DNA of 64,000 bases from Apostichopus japonicus. Its lineage: Eukaryota > Echinodermata > Holothuroidea > Aspidochirotida > Stichopodidae. The notes under the pieces are model-generated. The model did no database searches. It was given only the letters and a program-made list of their open reading frames with translations, and was not told the DNA's origin. The position numbers were made by a program, and so were the translations under genes. Shown here in pieces: positions 1-11,300 of the stretch (positions are counted from its first letter, which is position 1; every line of letters starts with the position of its first letter). The stretch covers positions 12,640,499-12,704,498 of the forward strand of contig NC_092565.1 of the NCBI RefSeq assembly GCF_037975245.1. The letters are read 5' to 3'.

Positions 1-430
1 TTCGGCCACTAAAAAAGTTTTGAAAGAAACAAGAAATTGCCTCTACATTTGTAGAAGAGGGGAACAATTTCTAAAACATTAATATCTTCAAAGGTTGCAA
101 AGTTTACCGTCAGTTTACAACTAAAGCATCCATAATCTTATAATAAAAAATTCTCAAACTAGGGAGGTAAACCACTTCCCTAATCCCAAGCATCTGCCAC
201 TGGAGACTGGCCAAACTTTTTGGAGGGTCCCCAAAAAGTTAGGAAGAAAACAAAAATTGTGATATGTTGTATAAAAACAAGGCGAAAGATGTTGAGAACA
301 GCTGACATCAAAAGTTGCAAAATATAACAGCATTTTGTAAGTAAGCACCCTTAATCATTTAAAAAAAAAATCTCAATAGGGAGGGGAATATCTTTTCTCC
401 CTGTAGACCCTGCCCAACATCAGCTGGAGG
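1..430. repeat. Degenerate tandem repeat, about 220-bp period
   Basis: Two diverged units can be aligned by eye. TTGCAAAGTTTA near 95 corresponds to TTGCAAAATATA near 315, followed in both by an AAGCA(T/C)CC-TAATC block, an A-rich run, a TAGGGAGG block and an ATC-GCTGGA-like end. The spacing is about 220 bp. It lies in the prominin intron downstream of the last visible exon. It may be part of an intronic transposable element; no termini were recognised. Confidence 0.4.
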
Positions 431-494
431 GTTGCCAAGAGATAAGTCTGGAAATTGGGATCACCAAGCAAACAATTTTTAATACAAGGGAATT

Positions 495-2141
495 CAGGGT
501 TGTTTGATTTAAATCACCTTGATTAAAATCACTGATTTAAATCGCGATTTAAATCAGATGATTTTTTTCAAAAAAATCACTGATTTAAATCACTTTTACT
601 ACTTTTCCATTTTTTATGTGAATAGTTGCTTGAAATCATTGCAAATCACCAATTCTATATTAGAGTACACACAATAATTTATTGTAAGACATTCAGGCTA
701 CCCCCCTCATTATTTCCAGTCTCTGTGGTACCAGAATTACTAGGCCTAGATTACTTGAACCAGACATACTGTACACTGTAGTTCGTTCACACACTAAATT
801 TCCATACTCATTACGCTGGAATTTGTAGCTAAACCCTACAAAATCAGGAATGTAGTTTGCTATATTTTGATGCCATGAAAGTTGTATGCATGCATATGAT
901 ATATTGAGTGATGTATTGCATGGTTGGTTTTGTTGCGGCACAACTCAGTGGTGATAGACAGGAGGTGACCATTCCTTTCATTGTATCCAGTTGTATCCCC
1001 ATGAGCAGGCGTTGAAGTACTTGCACCACCTTCATCTTCCTTCCCTGAGCACTTGTTGTAGTGAATTTTCATCCTCTTCACAAGACCTTGCAATTCATGC
1101 CCACAGTTGTTACACTTCGCACGGCACCCAGTCATGGTATTGGATGGTATTTTCTTGAAATGATGCCAAATGGCATCCTGTTTCCTACCAGACATACTGT
1201 ATTTAGGTGTGTTCTAGCTGAGATATGCTAAGACTAAGGCTTGGCAATGTTCTGCTATGTCCATGTGATTATGATATAGTGCAATGAGCTCACTGGATGA
1301 CTAGTGGTCACTATGTGATCTGTGTACAATTATGGAGGTACCTCCATCCATGGCACAATCAATAGGCCCAGTGGACAAGGTGTCTTAGGCATGAGTCATG
1401 ACACTTCAATTCATAAGTCAAGTGCTCAAACAACACCCCAGAATACAATAGGTGTTAGTGTAATCTCCAATTATCACTAGTAGAGTGGACCAGAATGTAT
1501 TTCCTGTGTATATTGATGGATAAACTATGAAGTGTTAGGCCCACAGTGCTTGCACAAACAAGCTCCCCAAGTGAATGACTGGAATTGGTATTCTTAGACT
1601 TGCAGTAGCCTTAGGTCATGTGTGTTCAATGGGAAATTGATTGAGGCCCAGGGCCCAGGTTTAATTAGCCTGCAAAATATTCTGAATATATTATAGGCCT
1701 ATAAGGCTTATATATTAAAACTAGACATCAGCTGGCGTTAAACCGCCAACGTATATCCCCACATCATAGCAATCACAGTGTGTTTAAAAGCCAAATGGGA
1801 GAATATCAGGAACTATATGAGATCACCACCAACTTTTGGTACCACCATACGTTGCTCTCATTTGTTTTGTTCAAATTGGATGAATTAAATGGCCACTGCA
1901 GTGGGTCACATGTGGTCAAATTGAAAGTGATCAACACCATAATATCCCCAATGTGGGGATATAATGATCTGGGTGGATATGGGTGCATATATGTGATAAT
2001 GTAGGCAACAATGGGGTCCAACTGAAATGTGGTTTTAAAAAAATCAAAAAAATCCGATTTAAATCAAAAAAATCTGATTTAAATCAAAAAAATCCGATTT
2101 TTTTGATTTTTTTAAAAAAATCAAAAAAATCAACAACCCTG
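495..2141 (-). mobile_element. Internally deleted hAT DNA transposon with BED-finger remnant
   Basis: The left end begins CAGGGTTGTTTGATTTAAAT and the right end finishes ATCAACAACCCTG, so the termini are inverted repeats starting CAGGGTTG, typical of hAT elements. Both ends carry clusters of GATTTAAATC subterminal motifs (495-600 and 2035-2130). The flanks, CAAGGGAATT on the left and CAAGGGATT on the right, look like an 8-bp target duplication that has since gained or lost a base. A BED-type zinc finger is encoded on the minus strand at 1195-860, but no DDE or hAT dimerisation region is visible. This is therefore a non-autonomous derivative about 1.65 kb long, inside a prominin intron. Confidence 0.8.
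860..1195 (-). pseudogene. hAT transposase N-terminal fragment (BED zinc finger)
   Basis: This 111-codon minus-strand frame starts at an ATG and encodes a BED-type zinc finger in its first 50 residues. Aromatic W10 and F13 are followed by C28-x2-C31 and H45-x3-C49, the CCHC ligand pattern of BED fingers that bind transposon ends. The remaining residues look like read-through of deleted sequence and resemble no catalytic domain. It lies centrally in the 495-2141 hAT element and in the same orientation. It is most likely a non-functional relic. A domesticated BED protein cannot be excluded but has no support here. Confidence 0.65.
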
Positions 2142-5097
2142 CAAGGGATTATTAAAAGATTGCCCCCCGCCCAAAAAAAAAAAAAAAAATGGCAGTGCTC
2201 TTAATGCAAACGTTTACTGTGTTTATTTGCTAAAACAAGATTTTGATCAGACTTGACAACTACAGGTATTTTATTTCTACTCAATTATTCACAATGTACC
2301 CTAAGAAATTTGGTTTTGGTGAAATATTCCTCACCCAGTATGGTGCAAGTAACTTAGCCACAATCACAACAACGACATTTACTCATATTGCTGGGGGTTG
2401 GGGGAAAGAAAAGATTAATGTAATTTGCATATGACATTAATATACTTAATGTTTGTAGCATTTTCAGTGGTTACTGGATAGGGGTGCATTTAGGAATCTT
2501 ATTCTCACCAGTTGCTTTCAAGTTTTAAGGTCATAGTTTCAATACATAAGTCTAGTAAGGTACAGTATAATGATAGGATGTCATGTCTTCTCTAAGGAAA
2601 TTGAAACATTAAGGTGCGGTCAAAATGTTACAATATTTGAATCGTAAATAGAGTAGCAATTTTCAAATACAATGATCAATTGTTCAATTAATATATATTA
2701 ACAATTTGCGCCAAATGTGAAATTCCTAAATAGAATGTAAAGCCAGCCACTAAACTATTGTGCGACAAAATGATTATTTAGGAAATAGCATCTATTTTCA
2801 CAATTTACAACACATTGGATTACTAAATAATAAATCTCATCAGTTCAACATTTTGCAAAAAAAAGAGATGAATTATCCTCACTAGATGCTCACACCAGAA
2901 ATTTATGTATTATCATTTTAAACAATTTGTAGCAAAATGAAAAATTAATCTCATGAGAGTATTTGAAATTTTTTCAACATTTTGCAACAAGAGATAAAAT
3001 GAAATTCAGCAAAATTACAGAGAAAGGTCTTCAAATCTTTACTTAACACGTTGAGATCTCTTCATCACTTCACAGTTTCTAAATTTGTAAAAAGTCTGGG
3101 AAAAAAGTCACTTTACTTGCCACAAAGATCTGTTCTTCTATTACAGAAAAGTACTAGAAAGAGAACACTTAATTTTACAAAGATGGGAAACAATCAACAC
3201 CATTTTAAGGCAGTTATATTCGAGAAATCTGGTTTTACTAAGCTTCTTTCTGTATAGTTACCATAAGTCTATGTGATAAAATATCTTTCAATCCAAAATG
3301 AAAGAAAAACAAAATTCACTGGATGGAAAATCTATGTTGAAAATTACAACTAGCCACAGCTGGGATAAAATGTCTTCACAGGGGGAATTCCCTTGTGTTC
3401 CCGAGATGGCACTGACTAGTATCCATAAACAGGCAGAATGACCTTAAAAATTAGATCTAAATCCTTTCCAACGGTTCTCTAAAAAACAATCTTTAAAACT
3501 CATTATGCTTAAAACAATCTCAAAGATCCCTGTTCTTTTCTTTCTTTCTTTGTCTTGCTTTGAAATCAACTCTTCTTGCCAAGAATAACAACAACAAGAT
3601 CACATCAACTGAAACTGAAACTGGCCATATCTATTTTAAAAGCAACATTTATACATTTTCTGAAAAAACAATTTCAGCATTTATAGTGATGGCTCTTTAA
3701 CCACCAAGATCTCTGCTTTTATTAAGATCCTACTTTCCATGAGCTGATGAAATAATCAAGCAAGGTTAGTGGAAGGATTAAATATCTTCAGACTAGGTGC
3801 AATTATTCCTTGGTGTTTACACAATGGCCACTCACTAGTACCATCAAACTTTTTAGATGCCTTAAATACAAAGTGAGCACAGCACTTCATTCCCAAGATT
3901 TCTAAGAGGTTTTCTCTGATAGAAAGCACACTTCCCTAGTGCATGCAAACTTTATTACAAAAAAGTAACAGAGATTAAGTTTGTAATTCAAGCAGTGAAC
4001 ACATAAGAGATCATCTCTATAAATTACCTTCATGTGAAGAAAGATTGCAAAATGCTTTCAAAAGGTTCTAAGCTACCACAATCCTCCAGAAACTGTCTTT
4101 TTAACTTTGAAAACCAAATGACATTTTTCTTTGATTAACATGCTTTGTGGTGGATGGTAAAATGCTTAAAAGTGACCATATTTATCTGGACTTTCTGGAG
4201 TAAATATTGATGACCTCATCCACACAGTCAGTATGACTTGGTCACTTCCTGACAAACACTACGCATGTACACCAATAATCTATTAAATGACCAGTCGGAA
4301 ACCCCAAGAATCATACCACAGTGAGTTTCACTTGTAAGGAACTGCTTAAAATTACTTGGTAAACAAACACACTAGTGGCCTACTTTAGTAGACACACCCT
4401 CCAGCATCCTAGGTTACCTCTATCTGGTAAACAGGAAAAGCTTATATTCACGTTCAATGTAACATTATATCGAAAAACCACTGTTCGCTGGGCAATATGC
4501 ATGGGTAACTGCCAATGAAGAGAGTACTCACTGATGGTGCTGATCTAACTACTAACAGAATCATTTTTTTCACAATTTTATAGGTCAAGAGTACCTAACT
4601 GTATTAAATATTAATTGATAAGAATTTCGTCAAGGTGCTTTCAACAAGGTTCTCACCCTCCAGATTATATACTCCTGAAGTGCTAAACCCTTATAATATG
4701 TATGTCAGGTTACCTAGAGTGAATGCTCATGATTTTAGTGGAGAGTGAAGTTAAACAAAGAAAAATACTTTGAGGTTGAGAGTAAAATATTGCGTACATT
4801 TGAACACCAATTTATGAAACTTTTTGGGTGGAGGGCTCAAGTGTTAAAATGTTACCAATTCAGTAGTCCAGGCAACTGGGAAAATGGCACATTTGTTTGG
4901 AGACAGGTAAGAGAGGACTTAATTGGTAGATTTCTGAAGGAAGAGGTTTTAGTGACCAGAGGGGGGTCAGCATGGGTGCATTGCGTAAATGTTGCCAATT
5001 ATTACGAGCTACTGAGCTAGTTCAGAATGGGTATGTGTCTAGTGGGTACATGCATAAGTAAGGAATGAGGTAAATATGTAGGAAATGCTACACTCAC
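2142..5097. other. Prominin intron sequence, no gene seen
   Basis: This AT-rich stretch lies downstream of the last visible prominin exon. It holds a C-tract plus A16-like run near 2163-2189 and no convincing exon, RNA gene or transposon terminus. The next prominin exon should begin in phase 2 and encode the end of the second membrane span, but it was not located. It is probably left of the window. Confidence 0.5.
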
Positions 5098-5306
5098 ATA
5101 AGGCAGAACAACATCAGTAGTAATATGCCTGTGTAGACGCAGCGCAACTTTTCAAAATTTGAGGAATTCGTCTGCTCCATCTTTCCTCCACAGTTATCGC
5201 ACAACAGACGACAACAGCAGAAGAAGATAAGGAAGAGGAAGAAGATGATGGCGAACAACAGACCGAGAAAAAACAGAACGACGAAACCGGTTATGTTGCC
5301 CTGCAC
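5098..5306 (-). CDS. Prominin exon, first membrane span and Cys-rich loop
   Basis: The acceptor is TATTTCAG|GTG and the donor is CTTAT|GTGAGT. The exon is 209 nt, phase 0 in and phase 2 out. It encodes VQGNIT, a span of about 23 hydrophobic residues starting GFVVLFFLGLLF, the loop CCCRLLCDNCGGKM, then FEKLRCVYTG and the start of the second span. The double-Cys and CGG signature is the most diagnostic prominin feature in this gene. Reading on past the donor meets TGA at once, which supports the splice. Confidence 0.85.
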
Positions 5307-8300
5307 CTGAAATAGAAATAAAGATAGATCATGGAATGAAACATTCACGGGATTTACAGTTTACAGATAGACCCATCGCAAAGGTTGGACAGTGTTAAAA
5401 ATTGTTACCTGTTCACTGACATGGTATTGGGGATAGTGCTAACTGTCTGAGGAGACAGGTACGGTATAAATGAGGAATATATGGAACATTAATTGGAGAT
5501 TAATTATGTGTTTTGCATTTGAGAGCCATACTAGAGGTTTACAAATTGTGTCTGCTCATACAGTACAGCTAACACCAGTGTGTGTTGAAAGTTTATTCCA
5601 AAGAGGCTAGCTATCAGCTCAAGAATGTTGTACTGTATGTGCCCGTAGCAGGGCAAATGATATTTAGGTTTACCAACAAAGTTCTTACCAGTCCTTCCTT
5701 CGCTGCAAAGTATATGAGCTCTATCTATTTTTGTAAGAGTTGTGCAGTGATGAATTTGCGAACGCAATCTTGTTATTTCGACTGTACATATTGAGTCTTT
5801 GAAAATATAAATACAGTATGTTCATTACCACCCATGATCTAGGTAATGTATGCCCATTGGTACGATAGCAATATAATTGGATAAGTTATTCGAGACTCTC
5901 TCAAGAGCTGCTATGTACAGCTGAATGTTGCTGTGAGCTGATATAAACATGTGCAGATCCTTAGCCTCTGGGCTGCAGCCCTCCTGACCAAATCAGGTCT
6001 GTATCAGCCCATTTGGTAAGGCTCATATTCAGTGACTAGATCAATGTTAAATGTAGGTTGGAAATAGGTTACTACTTGAAAATTGAGTGTTCTTGGAAAG
6101 GTTAAAAATATTGATTTAAGCAGTCAAAATGGTATAACACTTACCTTTGAAAATAAAGACTGAATGTCAATGTCTATGGTTCCACTGATAACATCTATTA
6201 TCACATCTGCAGAGAAAAAGATTAGACATATAGATGAAAATATGCAATGTGTTTTGATACAACCAGAACTATCAATTTGTGTGGCGTATTTATTGTCCCT
6301 ATACAGGTTATTGACCAGTGCTGTGTGGCCGAGTGGATAAAAGGCAGTGGCACTTGAAGCAATGAGGCTTAGCAATCGCGAGGTTTGTGGTTCGATCCCC
6401 GGCCGGGTCATAGTAAAGTGTGTTTTTTCGTACCAGAGCAGTCTACGGTTTCCCCATCTGAAATGACTTTCTTTGAAAACATTCCAAACAAAAGTTGTAA
6501 ATCGTAAGCCCTTGTGTCATAAAGTGGAGAGCTTGATCTTAGCAATTAAGTAGATTTTTGTTTTAAGCACTTTTTTAGCAAACTTGTGTAAAAACAATTG
6601 TGAAATTTGATGCTCGCAGGCACCTCAACCCAGAAAGCGATCACTAATAGCAACCCACTGACCTGTTTTTCAACTGCCACAAGTTTTCGACATAGTTTTA
6701 TCCATACAGATGGTTTGAAATATTGCCTAGATACTCCTCATTCTTAACATGACAACAATTTTTAATATATTAACATCTCCTCCACTAAGCGGTGGGAGAT
6801 GGATCAAATGACCTTCAATGTATCACTAAGCCAACTGTATCTCAGACATTTCTATCTCTATAATTGGCTACATGTAGTAATAATAATATGTATACATACA
6901 GCAGCTTGTTTAATAACGACAAAACTCTCTTACATCACAAATTGCGATCCATACTAGCAGTGAATTGAGGCACAGCACCCACACAGAATGTACAGTGTAA
7001 AGTACTGTACATTAAAGTATCCTCAGTTACAATGATCATAATACAATGAATACAGATCAGGACAAATTTTCAACCTGAAAGTATGTACAGTACTGTAACA
7101 TATTCAGGTGTCACATAGAGGAATAAACCAAAAAAAAATTACCAAACAAATGTTGCTAAATTTACTATTGCAGTCAGTACATCACAAGGTATTTAAAGTC
7201 ATTACTTCAGCAGCCTGCAAAATGTCTAATCTGCCAACATGTATTAAAAAAATACAAATGAAAGGGATATTCGGTTTGGAAGACAGTGTGACATCTACTG
7301 TATATGGGAAAAGAAATATATTCCACACTGTGACGTAAAACCCTGTTTTACGTCCCGTAAAACTCCAGTTTTGGTTGATTGAATGGGATTATTTTTTAAG
7401 TAGGGATAAAACCCTTGATTATATTCAAAGAGTGGACCACAGTAGTTTTAGGTTTAGCCTGGGATGTCATCATGGCAATTACTCTTCAAAAAGGTTTCCT
7501 AACATTATAATCTTCTTAAAGGCATTGAGGACTCGCCCCAAACCGTGTGCGGCCATCTGAAAAAGTTAACTTTCTGTTGCTTGCAAGTGACGTTATGTTC
7601 GTGTCTCTACAAAATGCAGACAATAATGAAACCTGATACCTTGTTATCTTTAGCTGGACCTGAGATGTCCATCGCTGTATCGTTTGTATACTGTGCTGTG
7701 GGTAATGACCGCAGCTATATGTATGTACTGACTGTACACTAGTGTCTAATTACCGACGGTAGCAAGCTGTGAGTGTAGTTTCTGGGATCGATGGTGGTGT
7801 TTAACACTTCTGTTACACCTCATTCGAAACTAGGTCAAATTACCGGCATTAGACGTTTCTTTTGCGAGAGTCTTCACACCCTTTAACAGTTGATTTCAAG
7901 TATTCAGATTGCAACAAGATACATTTAGAATGTTTGCTTAGCTTACAGTATCTACAGAAGGTTCTCTGTATTTGGAATTCCATCAACATGCAACTTTCAT
8001 TTAAAAATGTTATTTTCCTCTGTGAACAGGTCAGTTAGTTAACATAAAAAGTTAAAAATAAACCTTTTCATCTGAATAGCAGTGATGATATATCATCAGG
8101 GTTATAGCTAGGAGATTGTGAGTGCTGGTTAAATAAATTTGCGAAGCGTACGAGCGAAGCTGGGGTCCAGGGGCAACGCCCCGGTGGGGGTCGAGGGGGC
8201 GAAGCCCCCGAAGCCAGAGGGTTTTCCCCTTTTTGTAAGGGTTTGGAGGGCTAATTTTTATACCATTTTCTTCTAATTTTATCATTCAAAGTTTTATACA

Positions 8301-11300
8301 TTTGAAGTACGAAGTACAGCTAGACTTCGTTTTACACTGATTTTAGCTAGTACTTTTCATGATGATTTTTGCTACTTTTCAGATTTGCAATTGGTAAATA
8401 ACAGATAAAGGTGACGTTATTATCATGTTTTACAGCAAGGGAAAGATAAATTTGTTACTTTTGTATTTCACAAGCATTTAATTTTTTTTTTGTGCCAGCC
8501 AGTGGACTGTTTATTCACTTCCAATGCCGGCCGGTAGGCGTGAGTGGCAGTTACCACCGGCCGCCGCCGGCCGGCGTGGCTATAACCCTGTATATCATTA
8601 ATACTCAATATTTTCGATTTGTTTCAATCAGTTCAAGAAAAAAAAGGTACAAAAATGTTTCAAACAATTAAGCAATTAATTTCAGCCAGTGGAATTTGCC
8701 TTTTAGCTTCAGTTGTTTAACTGTAATGTACACAATAGAACAAGTGGAAATTTGGAATTTGACAAGATTGATATTCCAGAAATACAGACAATAGTACTCA
8801 TATATCTAGACCATACAGTATGCTGAGCCTCTCCATACAGTACAGTAGTCCTCGGCCAATGACACAGCTGTCTGTTCAAACAACAGTTTTAATTCCTTTG
8901 AGAATTATCATACATTGTGAATTTGTCAACCTCCCCAAACAGAGGAGAGACACAAATACATAGACCCATACAGCAATTAACAGCATGGCAAATTGATAGA
9001 GACAAATTTATCCTTTGACATTTCTTCCACATTGGTTTCTGATTCAGTCTGTTAGTACTACTGTAGCATGGCAGTCATTAGGTAAACAGTACTACTGTAA
9101 CATACTGGCAGCTGAACTCACAGGGAACAGATAATTAGAGAATTGGTTATTTCAAGATGAAGTGATCTTGATCTTGAAAGTATTTGTTATTGGCACACAT
9201 TCATGGAAGCAAACATCAAACATCTGTACAAACAGCAAATTAGAACTTTGAGGATGATCGTATGAACAAAGTTAGCTTTGATACGTTTGCAGACTGCTAG
9301 AAAGCACTGGTCAATGATGTTCAGTATAAGTCTAATTTCTGTAGGTAACACTTTTAAACTTTTGAGAAATGACCCTAATAAACAAGTGAGGCTCCATCAA
9401 TCAAAGGGACAGGACTATTTCTTTTTATAGACAGCCTGTTAGGTCAGTTCACCAGATGCAACACAAAACCCCATGGGGGGGGAGGAAGGAGCATTACACT
9501 TTGAATGCTTCAAATGACATGTTTTCAACAGGTACAGTATTGATTGTTAAGGACAAATGGTGTTGAATGTCATTCAAGTTAGAAGTTAGAAGAAATACTT
9601 TGATTGACTTGTTACAAAATATCCTTGGACTATGCACTAAGAAGCCAACAATGTCATCATCAATGAAGTCTTACTAATCAGAAAGCCAGCAGGCTTAGTG
9701 ATTCCTAGCCTTATAAATTTAGACTCTTTGATGGAACATGGAGCTATAAACAGATTATAGCTCCATGCATGGAATCACCTGATTGATAGAGCAGCTGAGG
9801 AAAATATGTCTTAATATAATAATAATAATAAATGAGACTTATATAGCGCCAAATCAGTAAACAAAAGTTACTGCTCAAAGCGCTTCACAAAGAAAGTAAA
9901 TTAATTTACAAAAGAACAAGTGAAAAAATGGGTCTTAAGTAGACTTTTGAAAGTAGAAAGTTTATAGCATGTTCAAATGTGATCTGGTAACTTGTTCCAG
10001 AGATAAGACCCAGAGTATTGGAAGCTTCTGTAACTATAGTTCTTCAATCGTGGTTTTGGAACAGTTAAAACAGTTTGTTGGAGGAACGAAGTGTGCGAGT
10101 TGGAGTATATGGCAAGAGAAGTTGTGACAGGTACACAGGCCGTTCAAGATGATGAGCACAGAAGGTGAGAAGAAGTATTTTATACTGGATTCTGTAGCTG
10201 ATAGGTAGCCAATGAAGTTCCTTCAGAAGTGGGGTGGTGCGGCACTTTCTTCCTTTCCTTTTCACAATACGGGCAGCGGTGTTTTGGATCTTTTGGAGTT
10301 TCTTGATGGTCGAATCAGGAAGGCCAAATAAAAGTGAATTAAGAAAATCAAGCTGTGATGTCACAAACGCATGGACCAGTATCTCGCAAGTCTTATTATC
10401 GAGGTAATTCCTCATCAAACTGATTTTCCTAAGTTGCCAATTTGCAGAACGACAGAGATTAGTAACGTGATTTTCAAGTGACATGGTCTGGTCAAAATAT
10501 GCACCAAGGTTTCTAACAGTTGAGGAGATATTAATAGAGTCTTTACCAACAGTAAGTGGTGGAAAATTAGGTGTAACTTCAGAGAAACGTGATCGAAAAA
10601 CAATAAACTCTGTTTTATCACAGTTTAGTTTCAACTGATTAGTTGTAAGCCAAGTGTTTACAGCACTTATACAGGTTTCCATTTTATGAAAAGCATTTGG
10701 CACATCATCCTTATCGAAAGCAAGAAGTAATTGAGTATCATCCGCATAATGATGGAAATGAACACCATGGTGCCGAATAATATCACTCAACTCCGCAAGA
10801 TATAAAGAAAAAAGAACAGGTCCAAGTACAGAGCCCTGTGGAACACCAGTAACTAATGGACGAGGAGACGAGAGAACATCTTCAATTTTCACCTGTTGAT
10901 AACGCTCAGTAATATAATAATTGAACCAGGATAGAACAGTACCACCTAATCGATACTTTGACTGCAGTCTTTCTAACAAAATGGAATGATTAACTGTATC
11001 AAAAGCTGATGATAAGTCTAAAAGAACTAAAAGGACAAAGCAGTCTTCATCAAGCTTGGATGTAGTAAAATTATGAACTGCATTGAGGGCAGTTTTCGTA
11101 CTGTGACCAGACTTATAAGCTGACTGGTATGGTTCGAGAAGATTCTCCTGTGTAAGATAATCCATTAAGCGAGATAAAACTGTCTTTTCCAAAACCTTTG
11201 AAACGAAACTCAAGTTCGAAATAGGGCGATAATTTTTTAAACAGTTTCTATCTAAGCTGGTCTTTTTAAGTACAGGAGTCACATGAGCAACCTTAAAGGA

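Noticed and set aside
6124-6411. Minus-strand frame starting MTRPGIEPQTSRLLSL
   Set aside because: This is the antisense translation of a tRNA-derived SINE B box region, a common artefact. Its C-terminal part overlaps the real prominin exon only by read-through.
6319-6412. A functional tRNA-Ser gene
   Set aside because: The A and B boxes are good, but the acceptor stem does not pair properly and the sequence runs on into a SINE-like body, so a SINE head or tRNA pseudogene is more likely.
8052-8285. Minus-strand 77-codon frame with GC-rich composition
   Set aside because: It lies across the end of a hAT MITE and owes its openness to GC-rich hairpin sequence.
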